Made by a program: the position numbers and the translations under genes
Shown: piece by piece, positions 7,342 to 14,878 of the stretch
How the letters are laid out: each line of letters starts with the position of its first letter
Position numbering within the stretch: the first letter of the stretch is position 1
The notes under the pieces: model-generated
Databases searched by the model: none
Seen by the model: only the letters and a program-made list of their open reading frames with translations
Told to the model about the DNA's origin: nothing
Assembly: GCF_022829635.1 (NCBI RefSeq)
Contig: NZ_JAKSYO010000215.1
Span: forward strand, 1 to 64,000
Source: Methylobacterium sp. E-066
GTDB lineage: Bacteria > Pseudomonadota > Alphaproteobacteria > Rhizobiales > Beijerinckiaceae
Reading direction: 5' to 3'
Length of the DNA stretch: 64,000 nt

Positions 7342-8310
7342 ATGGACTCGAGGCCGAAACCGGATCTGGTGGAGGCGTGGCAGGGTATCCAAGCCCGCCT
7401 AAGTGAGATGCGCCCATCACGCCGCCAGGGCACCTCAAGATCATTTGCCGAATATGCGTGGGACACGTTTGACCCACGGGAGGTCGTCACCATTCTCGCG
7501 GCGCCCGGCGACTCGTACTTCGCGCACAAAGACATCCTATACGAGGGTTTCTGTGCCTGGGTCGCCGACCCCAGCGATGTCACCCTGCCCAAGCGCGCGA
7601 TGGTGTTGCGTACCGCTCTACATCTCGACGCAGCCGAGAAAGCTGGGCGTGATCTATACAGAGGAGCTGGGCGCCTCGGCGATGTGTTGATCCGCACCCA
7701 CCTCGTCGACCCGGAATTCTTTGAGGAAATATACTATCCAATCGGCGGCATCCTGCGCATAGCCAAATCTCTGTCCCGTGCTGGCTACCGTAGTAAGCTC
7801 GCAGAGTGCGCAAAATCTACCGATTGCGCTGTAAAGATTGTAGAAATATATCACTATCACGTAGATAATCTGCTTCCTCAGGAGATATATGGCAAGCCCA
7901 GTCTAAATTCGGCCGCTCCGATATTAGAGTCGGTATATATATATGAGCCGGAGCTTCCCGGTGAGCGGTCAGTTAAAGAATACTGGCGGCGAAAGAAAGA
8001 CGCTGCCGCGTTCGCATACGCGGCAAAGAGTATTGAATTAATTGAGGGCCAGACACTTCTCGATGCCATATTGAGTGGTAAAACTACTTGGCGGTATCAT
8101 GAGCGCATATTTATGCAATGGTTATCGCGGGCGCGTTATGTTGCCTTAGAGATCCTAAGCAAATGTGCTGAGACTCAAACTTCTCAAGATGCCCTCGGAA
8201 TCTTACCCGATTTCACATGTAAGTCCTTCTCGCCGCCAGCATTCGATGATGTTCAGAAGGGTGTTATTGTCGAAAAATTTTCTCGGAAGAAGACTAAAGC
8301 GCAGACTTAA
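7342..8310 (+). CDS. Orphan protein of unknown function
   Basis: 322 residues from the ATG at 7342 (MDSRPKPDLVEAWQG); an in-frame upstream start at 7315 is possible. Its codon use is more AT-rich than that of its neighbours (runs such as GAGATATATGGC and GTATATATATATGAG), which points to recent transfer. No signal peptide or membrane segment. The protein appears mostly helical and mildly charged, with no catalytic motif I can name (FAEYAWDTFDPREVVTILAAPGD; KEYWRRKKDAAAFAYAAKSIELIEGQTLLDAIL). It directly abuts the IS701 right end, so its native promoter may have been displaced. Position beside a tRNA-Glu island hotspot fits cargo such as a defence component, but nothing shows that function. 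Confidence 0.6.
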   Translation: MDSRPKPDLVEAWQGIQARLSEMRPSRRQGTSRSFAEYAWDTFDPREVVTILAAPGDSYFAHKDILYEGFCAWVADPSDVTLPKRAMVLRTALHLDAAEKAGRDLYRGAGRLGDVLIRTHLVDPEFFEEIYYPIGGILRIAKSLSRAGYRSKLAECAKSTDCAVKIVEIYHYHVDNLLPQEIYGKPSLNSAAPILESVYIYEPELPGERSVKEYWRRKKDAAAFAYAAKSIELIEGQTLLDAILSGKTTWRYHERIFMQWLSRARYVALEILSKCAETQTSQDALGILPDFTCKSFSPPAFDDVQKGVIVEKFSRKKTKAQT

Positions 8311-8477
8311 AAGCGACGCATGCCTTCTGATGTGTAGTGGAAGGGCGCTACGATTTGGTGGCCGGACGCGGTCCTCCGTTGATCTTATGGGCTTGGTAGT
8401 GCTAAAACTTTCTCGGCACCTGCGCATCTCTGGCGAAAGCTTTGGAGTTGAGCGCTTCCGCGTCCGGCGTGCGGATC

Positions 8478-8497
8478 GGCGTGGCGTGGCGTGGCGT
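8478..8497. repeat. Four tandem GGCGT units
   Basis: GGCGT is repeated four times in a row in the non-coding stretch between the orphan gene and the next small gene. It is a short simple-sequence tract with no evident role. Confidence 0.6.
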
Positions 8498-8553
8498 GTA
8501 ACGCACCGGAGGGCGTTACCTAAGCGATCACCACTGGGTGAGGGCTCCACACA

Positions 8554-8832
8554 TTACCCACTCGCAAAACGCCTCACCAACTCATCGAAGTCTGCGAAGT
8601 CGCCCGCCGCTTCGACGTCGCGGCGATTAAACAGGTACGAGGCGGCCTGCAAATTCGCCCTGGTCTCGAATGAGAGGTCGAGGGCGGCGGCGACCTCGAC
8701 GTGCCGTGCGTCTGCGGCTGCCCAGGCGAGAATCCGGCCGTCCGGCGCGCGCAAGGCGCGGACGTTCCCGCCTGACGCATCGACTAGCAGGCGCTCGAGG
8801 TCGTTCCGACTCGGATTGATTATGATCCGCAC
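8554..8832 (-). CDS. Small conserved-looking protein, unknown
   Basis: 92 residues from a GTG at 8832 (MRIIINPSRNDLERLLVDASGGNVRALRAPDGRILAWAAADARHVEVAAAL...). The alpha/beta pattern, with a predicted strand-helix start and an acidic helical C-terminus (DFADFDELVRRFASG), looks like a real small domain. The DGRILAWAAADARHVEVAAALDL region resembles small uncharacterised island proteins that carry a substrate-like (barrel) domain. The ribosome site is weak. No family assigned. It lies alone between the orphan gene and the IS3 element. Confidence 0.45.
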   Translation of the reverse strand: MRIIINPSRNDLERLLVDASGGNVRALRAPDGRILAWAAADARHVEVAAALDLSFETRANLQAASYLFNRRDVEAAGDFADFDELVRRFASG

Positions 8833-9035
8833 AGCGGTAGCTTACCGAAAACGCAGTCGCGAGGAAACACACGACCCGTCCTGTTGGATGACCGCTCACG
8901 TGCATCCTGGACGCTCATGCACCTGCTGCGCGATGGCTGAGTCTGGTCGAAAGCCGCATAGCTGCTTCGGGGGAATTACGCGGGGAAGCGGACGTAGGAA
9001 CTGATCGGCCCCCACGAGGTGGTCCAAGGGTAAAG

Positions 9036-9905
9036 TTAGTGCACGGTGGGCCGCTCCGCCACGGGTAGCTTGGCCGGCGGAGCTGGTCGGGCGAGCGCAG
9101 CCGGCCAAGCGGACAAGGCTGGCACGAACACCTCCGGGGCCGGCGGCCGGTATCTCAGCGATGCATGCGGGCGCACGCCGTTGTAGTGACGTCGCCAGCT
9201 TTCGATGACGACCTGCGCTTCCCTGAGTGTGTAGAAGATCTCGCCGTTGAGGAGTTCGTCGCGAAGCCGTGCGTTGAAGCTTTCGACGTAGCCATTCTCC
9301 CACGGTGAGCCTGGCGTGATGTAGGCCGTCTTTGCTCCGACGCCGGTGATCCAAGCTTGTACGATCTTCGCAATGAACTCCGGGCCGTTATCCGAACGGA
9401 CATGGCTAGGTACGCCACGCAGGATGAACAGATCCGAGAGCACGTCGATGACGTCGGTTGCCTTCAGCTTGCGGGCGACCCGGATCGCCAGGCATTCGTG
9501 CGTGAACTCATCGACCACGTTGAGCATCCGGATCTTGCGTCCATCATGCGTGCGGGCCTCGACGAAGTCATACGACCACACGTGATTGGGGTGTTCCGGG
9601 CGAAGACGGACGCAGGAGCCGTCGTTGTCCCAGATCCGCCCCCGCTTGGGCTGCTTAGCTGGGGCCTTCAGACCCTCACGCCGCCAAATGCGCTCGACGC
9701 GCTTGTCGTTGACGAACCAACCGGCCGCCTTCAGCAATGCGCTGATCTTGCGGTAGCCATAGCGTCCGTACTTCTCAGCCAACGCCACGAGATCGGCCGT
9801 TAGCGCCTCTTCATCATCGCGGCCCCGCGGTACCTTGCGCTGTGTCGAGCGATGCTGTCCGAGCGCCCGACAAGCGCGGCGCTCGGAGACGGTCATCGTC
9901 CGCAT
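9036..9905 (-). CDS. IS3-family transposase OrfB (catalytic part)
   Basis: Integrase-core (rve) domain with a full DDE triad: Asp113 (WSYDFVEA), Asp172 (RSDNGPEF) and Glu208 (ENGYVESF), the last pair at the expected D35E spacing. The N-terminal HTH_21-type segment (YGRYGYRKISALLKAAGWFVNDKRVERIWRREGL) is also present. It is normally made as a fusion with OrfA: the -1 frame runs without a stop from the G-GGA-AAC heptamer (complement of 9947-9953) through KLLSPARRRACVEHIMRTMTVSERR into this frame. Confidence 0.92.
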   Translation of the reverse strand: MRTMTVSERRACRALGQHRSTQRKVPRGRDDEEALTADLVALAEKYGRYGYRKISALLKAAGWFVNDKRVERIWRREGLKAPAKQPKRGRIWDNDGSCVRLRPEHPNHVWSYDFVEARTHDGRKIRMLNVVDEFTHECLAIRVARKLKATDVIDVLSDLFILRGVPSHVRSDNGPEFIAKIVQAWITGVGAKTAYITPGSPWENGYVESFNARLRDELLNGEIFYTLREAQVVIESWRRHYNGVRPHASLRYRPPAPEVFVPALSAWPAALARPAPPAKLPVAERPTVH

Positions 9906-9940
9906 GATGTGCTCGACACAGGCGCGTCGGCGCGCAGGGC

Positions 9941-10216
9941 TCAGAAGTTTCCCCGGGACGCCTCCTGCAAGATCAGCTTGTCCAGCGTCAAATCGGCGAT
10001 GGCTTTTCGAAGCCGAGCATTCTCGGTCCCCAGACTCTTCATCCGTCGAACTTGATCTGACTTCAGCCCGCCAAACTCACGTCGCCACCGGTAGTACGTC
10101 ACCGAACTCACACCGAGCGCGCGGATCGCATCGGCCACGCTCTGGCCTTGTGAGATCAGCACGTCCGCCTGACGTAGCTTCGCGACGATCTCCTCGGGCT
10201 TCGGGTGTTTTGCCAT
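9941..10216 (-). CDS. IS3-family transposase OrfA (DNA-binding part)
   Basis: 91 residues with an HTH_8-type helix-turn-helix (PEEIVAKLRQADVLISQGQSVADAIRALGVSSVTYYRWRREFGG) and a leucine-zipper-like helix (MKSLGTENARLRKAIADLTLDKLILQEA). It ends at a TGA just after the slippery site GGGAAAC, giving OrfA alone or, after a -1 shift, the OrfAB transposase. Confidence 0.9.
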   Translation of the reverse strand: MAKHPKPEEIVAKLRQADVLISQGQSVADAIRALGVSSVTYYRWRREFGGLKSDQVRRMKSLGTENARLRKAIADLTLDKLILQEASRGNF

Positions 10217-10426
10217 CTCGTCCGTCCTCCAGGCTCAAAAGCCATACCAAAGGGCGGACCACTTCAATGGGGGCTGACCACTGGCCGATCCGGTGCAACG
10301 CAACCGTTGCGAGCCGGCACCGAATACGAGATGAGAAATTGATACGTCACGTTATAATGCGGCTCGACAATATCTGATTCTTTGGTGCCTCGAGCCAATT
10401 TGGGATGAAGCGCTATAGCTAACATC

Positions 10427-11302
10427 GTGCGCCCTGCCGGAGCGTGGGATCGCTGGAGCGATCCTCCGGTTACCCTACGGCATCATGAAGAACCGGATTG
10501 GCAGTACGCCGAGGTTGAGTACGGACCAGGAGGGACGTGGGACGTCGTCACCACATGGTTGCACATCGCGGCGCATCCGGATCCGCTCCGACAACGCATT
10601 GGCACGGCCCGGACGCCGTTCCAAACAGTCGCTCCGAGTGCGGCGATCAGTGCACCCGGCGATCACCTCACTGGCGCTTGGGAGGGACGTGGACGTGGCC
10701 ATCACGTCAAGATCTCACCGGGCTTCGTCGCGGCCGCCTTTGAACGCGATGTAGGTCCGGAAGCTGTGCCTAAGCGGCGCTTCGCCTACCAGAGAGAGTG
10801 CGACGCCGCAGATACGATCATCAGCAACCTGCTCGGCGCGATGTCAGCATACTTTCGGGACGGAAATCCCGGCGGAGCGATCTTCGTGCAAACGATCGTA
10901 TTAGCGCTAGTCCACTATGCTCTGCCGGCCCAATGGACCGCGGCAGAAATGACGGTTTCACGCGGTGGCCTTTCACGAGCCCAACTCTCCACGACTATCG
11001 ATCTAATCGAAGCACAGCTGCTCAATCGGCCCAGCCTCGTCGAACTTGCGTCCGCGCTGAATGTCAGCACGCGTTATTTCTGCCGCGCATTTCGCCGTTC
11101 GACAGGCATGTCGCCGCATCAGTTCATCATCAAGCGGCGGGTAGGCTTGGCTCGATCCCTGATTGAAGGCGGCGGACTGTCCCTAACCGAAGTCGCCTAT
11201 GCAGCCGGTTTTAGCCACCACAGTCAGATGACCGCTACATTCCGGCAGGTCCTCGGAGCTCCGCCGTCCCATTTTCGCAACAATCGGACGCGCTTAGACT
11301 GA
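10427..11302 (+). CDS. AraC-family transcriptional regulator
   Basis: 291 residues from a GTG at 10427; no better in-frame start is seen upstream. The C-terminal ~100 residues form the two-HTH AraC domain: LVELASALNVSTRYFCRAFRRSTGMSPHQFIIKRRVGLARSLIEGGGLSLTEVAYAAGFSHHSQMTATFRQVLGAPPSHFR, with the usual GFSxxSxxxxxFR motif. The N-terminal ~180 residues are a divergent sensor domain without a recognised ligand motif. The gene lies just right of the IS3 element, and its upstream region may be altered by it. No obvious target gene is adjacent. Confidence 0.85.
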   Translation: MRPAGAWDRWSDPPVTLRHHEEPDWQYAEVEYGPGGTWDVVTTWLHIAAHPDPLRQRIGTARTPFQTVAPSAAISAPGDHLTGAWEGRGRGHHVKISPGFVAAAFERDVGPEAVPKRRFAYQRECDAADTIISNLLGAMSAYFRDGNPGGAIFVQTIVLALVHYALPAQWTAAEMTVSRGGLSRAQLSTTIDLIEAQLLNRPSLVELASALNVSTRYFCRAFRRSTGMSPHQFIIKRRVGLARSLIEGGGLSLTEVAYAAGFSHHSQMTATFRQVLGAPPSHFRNNRTRLD

Positions 11303-11554
11303 TGACATAATTTTCGCGTGCCCATTCCCATAAATAGGTTCCCGATCCGGAAAGCAAGCTGCTGTGCGGCTGGTTAATATGATCTAAGTTTGAAAATCAG
11401 GGTATCGTGATATCTCAAAGCAAGGCGCTTCTGAGCGCAAGATGCCAGCCAGCACCCCAGTGGCTGAGTTGTTTGCGCACTTGGACTTTCAACGCCCGCT
11501 AAAATGCCTAGGGACATTAGCTGACATAAGAGATCAGATAAAGTAGTAGGTTGC

Positions 11555-11770
11555 ATGCCCATTCGGACTAGATGCTTGCCAGCGCATATGCTGGAGGAAA
11601 TTGCCAAAACCCTGGATCTTCCGACGGATGTCTTTTTTGATCTGGACCTCGATGATCAGAGCGAGCCATCAGCCCCGGAAGAGGCTGAATTATTGCGGTT
11701 ATTTCGAAAAATGCGAAACAGCCAAGTTCGAGAGCGATACTTAAGCCTTCTGCGTGCTATGGAACGGTAG
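11555..11770 (+). pseudogene. C-terminal remnant of an XRE-family regulator
   Basis: The reading frame gives LPAHMLEEIAKTLDLPTDVFFDLDLDD and then EEAELLRLFRKMRNSQVRERYLSLLRAM. This is the end of helix 5 and the C-terminal tail of HTH XRE regulators common in alphaproteobacteria. Upstream, the expected HTH appears only in pieces (LADI, VVG) in different frames with intervening stops, so the N-terminal half is degraded. The annotated ATG is the first one in frame and probably not a native start. Confidence 0.5.
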
Positions 11771-12152
11771 CATCTGCTGCAACGCTGCGTAGCTCAATTT
11801 GTAGCGTTCGACTACGAGAGACCACCATGAATTTAAGGTCTGTCGTCGACAGAGCCGAGCGCTGAGAAGCCGACGAGACATTCGACAATTTATTTACCGT
11901 TGTACTATGCCCCCAACCTGATCCTGCAGCTTCAAGTTGCTTTGCTTCCGCGAGCACAAATCCTCATTTTCAACTATTATGATATGCGTGATTTTCAGAC
12001 CAGTTTTCTCCCATTAGGAGCTAATTAACATATATTTAGCAGTATTCTTGGTAAAGTTAGCAAAAAGCCGACGCATCGGCGGGTCGTTTTTATAGTTTCC
12101 GGCTTCATGATCTGCTGTTGGGCAATCACAACTGATCTGGGAGAAAAAGACC
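11771..12152. other. AT-rich intergenic region upstream of the chemotaxis receptor
   Basis: No convincing gene. This stretch is AT-rich compared with its surroundings (TAATTAACATATATTTAGCAG near 12025) and probably contains the receptor promoter. It also contains the hairpin at 12067-12091. Confidence 0.5.
12067..12091 (+). terminator. Possible intrinsic terminator-like hairpin
   Basis: GCCGA-CGCA-TCGGC forms a 5-bp stem at 12067-12080, followed after a short GGGTCG spacer by TTTTT at 12087-12091. The stem is short and the spacer unusual, so this is weak. It lies about 60 bp upstream of the receptor start. Confidence 0.3.
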
Positions 12153-13637
12153 ATGCTTGGTGGGATGCGGAAGCATGCGGATCTCGCGGCAAAACTTGAG
12201 GTGCTGAGCCGGTCGCAGGCCGTCATCGAGTTCGAGCCCAACGGCAGCATCCTCACTGCCAACGCCAATTTCTTGACGGTGATGGGCTACACCTTGCCTG
12301 AGGTGCAGGGACAACTGCACGCGATGTTTGTGGAGCCGGCTCACCGCGGCAGCGCCGAGTACCGCGCGTTCTGGGAGGACCTGCGGCGAGGCACCTTTCA
12401 GTCGGCTGAGTTTAAACGTGTCGGCATGGGCGGCCGTACCGTCTGGGTACAAGCGAGTTACAACCCCGTGCTCGATCGCGCCGGCCGCGTCGTGAAAGTC
12501 ATCAAGTTCGCTACCGACATCACCGCGCAGAAGATGCGTCTGCTCGACCTCGACGGGCAGATCACCGCCCTGCACCGCTCACAAGCGGTGATCGCCTTCG
12601 ATTTGGCCGGCACGATCCTCGATGCCAACGCCAACTTTCTCGAGGCGATGGGTTATCGCCTGGATGAGATCCGGGGGCAGCACCATAGCCTGTTCGTGGA
12701 TGTCGGGGAGCGGGCCGGGGCAGCCTATCGCGAGTTCTGGGCGAAGCTCGCTCAGGGAACCTTCGCCGCGGGTGAGTTCCGACGCATCGCCAAAGGCGAC
12801 CGCGAGGTCTGGATCCAGGCGACCTACAATCCGATCACCGACGCGGACGGGCACGTGGTGAAGGTGGTGAAGTTCGCCACCGACATCACCCTCCAGGTTC
12901 GCGAGTGTCAGCGCCGGGCCGAGGCCCAGCGGGCGATCGGCGCCGACCTCGACGCGATCGGTAGTGCGGTCGAGGATGTCACGCGGCAGACCACGGAGGC
13001 CGCCGGCACCGTCGGACAGGTCTCGAACGACATCCAGTGCGTGGCCTCGGGGGCGGAGGAACTCTCAGCCTCGGTCGGCGAGATCAGCCAACAGGTCAGC
13101 CACGCCGCGCGTATGGCCGGCGAGGCGGTCGAGCAGGCCCGGCACACGGGAAGCATCGTGGCGGGACTGAGCGGGCAAGCGGCACAGATCGGCGACGTCG
13201 TGACCACGATCCAGGGCATCGCCTCGCAGACCAACCTACTGGCTCTGAACGCCACGATCGAGGCTGCGCGCGCCGGGGCAGCGGGCAAGGGCTTCGCGGT
13301 AGTGGCCACCGAAGTGAAGGCGCTGGCTGAGCAGACCGCCAAGGCGACCGACCAAATCCGCGGGCAGATCGCGGCGACGCAGGCGGCGACCCGGGAGGCG
13401 GTCGATGCCATCGGTTCGATCCAGGGCACGATACGGGGTCTAGACGAGGTCTCGGCCGCGATCGCGGCGGCCGTTGAAGAGCAGTCGGCGGTGACGCGGG
13501 AGATGTCGGGCAGCATGCAGACGGCCGCGCACGGCGTGACCACGATCGCCGGCGGCATGGAGGCGATCGCCCGAGCGAGCGAGCAGGTCGATGCAGCGAC
13601 GCGCCAGGTGCGGGAAGCTGCGCGAGCGGTCGCCTGA
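12153..13637 (+). CDS. Cytoplasmic methyl-accepting chemotaxis protein with two PAS domains
   Basis: 494 residues without membrane segments. Two near-identical PAS domains occupy about residues 14-130 and 136-255; both read SQAVI(E/A)F...G(S/T)IL(T/D)ANANFL...MGY and end VKFATDIT. The signalling domain follows, with the hairpin tip (ASQTNLLALNATIEAARAGAAGKGFAVVATEVKALAEQTAKATDQI) near residue 355-400. The protein would sense an intracellular or redox/haem-type signal and act on CheA/CheW. The start follows a GGGAGA site. A diverged second copy of its last ~40 codons lies at 14057-14179. Confidence 0.92.
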   Translation: MLGGMRKHADLAAKLEVLSRSQAVIEFEPNGSILTANANFLTVMGYTLPEVQGQLHAMFVEPAHRGSAEYRAFWEDLRRGTFQSAEFKRVGMGGRTVWVQASYNPVLDRAGRVVKVIKFATDITAQKMRLLDLDGQITALHRSQAVIAFDLAGTILDANANFLEAMGYRLDEIRGQHHSLFVDVGERAGAAYREFWAKLAQGTFAAGEFRRIAKGDREVWIQATYNPITDADGHVVKVVKFATDITLQVRECQRRAEAQRAIGADLDAIGSAVEDVTRQTTEAAGTVGQVSNDIQCVASGAEELSASVGEISQQVSHAARMAGEAVEQARHTGSIVAGLSGQAAQIGDVVTTIQGIASQTNLLALNATIEAARAGAAGKGFAVVATEVKALAEQTAKATDQIRGQIAATQAATREAVDAIGSIQGTIRGLDEVSAAIAAAVEEQSAVTREMSGSMQTAAHGVTTIAGGMEAIARASEQVDAATRQVREAARAVA

Positions 13638-13787
13638 CGATGGCCCAGAGCCCTGATTTGGCCGCCGCCGCCCTTGGGCAACTGGGCACATCTGTCGGAG
13701 GTTGGTGCTGCCGTGCGGCGCAGCCTCGACGATGCGCTCGGCGAGCTCGTGCGCGCGGCGATCGAGAACCGGACGGAGGCTTACGCG

Positions 13788-13999
13788 GCGAGCTGCGCTC
13801 GCATCTCCCAGCCTACTCGCCGGACTTCAACCCGATCGAGCAAGCCTTCGCCAAGCTCAAAGCCCTGCTGCGCACCGCCGCCGCACGCACCGTCCCCAAC
13901 CTCTGGCAGGCCATCAGGGACGCCTTCGTCGCCTTCAGCCCAACCGAATGCCGGAACTACATCACCGCCGCAGGCTACGACGCTTATGACCCAATCTGA
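13788..13999 (+). pseudogene. C-terminal fragment of an IS630-family transposase
   Basis: LPAYSPDFNPIEQAFAKLKALLRTAAARTVPNLWQAIRDAFVAFSPTECRNYITAAGYDAYDPI is the C-terminal end of IS630 transposases and includes the NPIE catalytic Glu region. The N-terminal two thirds is missing. It lies directly between the intact receptor and a receptor-tail fragment, so it is probably the cause or relic of their rearrangement. Confidence 0.8.
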
Positions 14000-14056
14000 G
14001 CGGACGCAGCTCTAAACCCCCTGTCCGTGAAGTCGGGGGAGGATCAGTCGGGCGGC

Positions 14057-14179
14057 GTGCACACGGCCCCGCACGGCGTGACCAAGGTTGCCGGCGGCTT
14101 GGAAGCGATCGCCCGAGCGGGCGAACAGGTCGATGTGTCAACGCCACAGGTGCGGGAAGCCGCGCGCGCAGCCGGCTGA
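14057..14179 (+). pseudogene. Tail fragment of a second methyl-accepting chemotaxis protein
   Basis: Frame from 14057 reads HTAPHGVTKVAGGLEAIARAGEQVD ... QVREAARAAG and a TGA. It closely matches the final residues of the 12153 receptor (TAAHGVTTIAGGMEAIARASEQVDAATRQVREAARAVA). The nucleotide similarity is obvious. Only the end of the gene remains, separated from the intact receptor by the IS630 fragment. Confidence 0.75.
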
Positions 14180-14204
14180 GGTCCAAATCAGGTACCCAGC
14201 GCAA

Positions 14205-14372
14205 TCATCGCGTTCCGTCGCAAGGGCGAAGGCATCCGCTTTCGGCGACTTCGACCTTGGCGTTGTTGCGTCGAGACGTCTCCAGAGTCTGCGCGATCGC
14301 CGCGCTCGCCTCGGCTTCATTCATCTCCAAAAGGTTCTTTCTGGCATAGACCGGGCGGTGCAGCTCACTCAT
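14205..14372 (-). CDS. Small hypothetical protein (55 aa)
   Basis: An ATG at 14372 preceded by an AGGAG site opens a 55-codon frame starting MSELHRPVYARKNLLEMNEAEASA and ending at a TGA at 14207-14205. It is helical and charged. The ribosome site supports translation, but the region is full of gene fragments and the last residues (CLRPCDGTR) look frame-shifted, so it may be a truncated gene. No family recognised. Confidence 0.35.
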   Translation of the reverse strand: MSELHRPVYARKNLLEMNEAEASAAIAQTLETSRRNNAKVEVAESGCLRPCDGTR

Positions 14373-14402
14373 CGGGGGGCTCCTGGAAACGTTTGTGTGC
14401 GA

Positions 14403-14540
14403 TCAGGCCTGGGCGTTGTGCTCGGCGAGCAGCTTCATGAGGTCGTCAACTGGGATAGGCCGGCTGATCAGGTCGCCTTGCACGTCGGTGCAGCCTTCCA
14501 GGCGGATGCGTTGCATCTGGTCGACCGTCTCACCGAGCTT
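14403..14540 (-). pseudogene. C-terminal fragment of an EAL-domain (c-di-GMP phosphodiesterase) gene
   Basis: The frame reads GETVDQMQRIRLEGCTDVQGDLISRPIPVDDLMKLLAEH. This matches the end of EAL domains (AEGVET...L..LGCD..QGYLFSRPLP...L..LL). The catalytic part is gone and the upstream frame does not continue it. It overlaps no intact gene. Confidence 0.65.
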
Positions 14541-14878
14541 TCCATCGACGGTTGAAGCGTCCGAGCAGATATTCAAACGTGACCAACGCAGGATCAGGCC
14601 GGCATGATCGCGTGCACAAAGCTCGCGAGGCCTGCGCTGCGGACCGATCGGAACGTCCTGCCGCTCGTCTCGCAGGCGTGCTTGACCATGTTGGTCGGCT
14701 CGTGGCGGACGCACTCGACCGGAAAAAGATGCGTTCGCTCCAGCTGACGAGACCGTGCAGCAGGGTCCTGCTGTCGTCGACACCGCCGTCGTGAGTAAGA
14801 AGCCGCCTAACGCGTGCTTCGACGATCTGAGCGGGACAGGCTACGAGCCCCTGCATACAAGCTCAGGAAAGATCGAAA
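14541..14878. other. Stretch without recognised gene
   Basis: Several frames are open on both strands but none resembles a known protein or continues the EAL fragment. The last part before 14879 carries an AGGAAAG ribosome site for the MmgE/PrpD gene. Confidence 0.4.

Larger units (their letters stand above)
9002..10280 (-). mobile_element. IS3-family insertion sequence (IS407-like layout)
   Basis: The element carries orfA (10216-9941) and orfB (9905-9036) on the minus strand. Imperfect terminal repeats face each other: TGATCGGCCCCCACG at 9002 and, as reverse complement from 10280, TGGTCAGCCCCCATT, each followed about ten bases later by GTGGTCC. Ends are TG...CA as usual for IS3. I see no matching target duplication in the flanks, so either the ends are off by a few bases or the element has been rearranged. 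Confidence 0.85.

Noticed and set aside
8478..8497. CRISPR-like or phase-variable repeat
   Set aside because: Only four 5-bp units without spacers and not inside a gene or clear promoter.
9002..10280. Target duplication for the IS3 element
   Set aside because: Flanking bases AAC and CTG do not match, and shifting the ends by a few bases gives no repeat.
11374..11607. 77-aa minus-strand frame near the XRE remnant
   Set aside because: No ribosome site or family, and it overlaps the better supported XRE fragment.
13640..13787. N-terminal part of an IS630 transposase in the same open frame
   Set aside because: Sequence before about 13788 reads as unrelated Arg/Ala-rich residues, so only the C-terminal fragment is supported.
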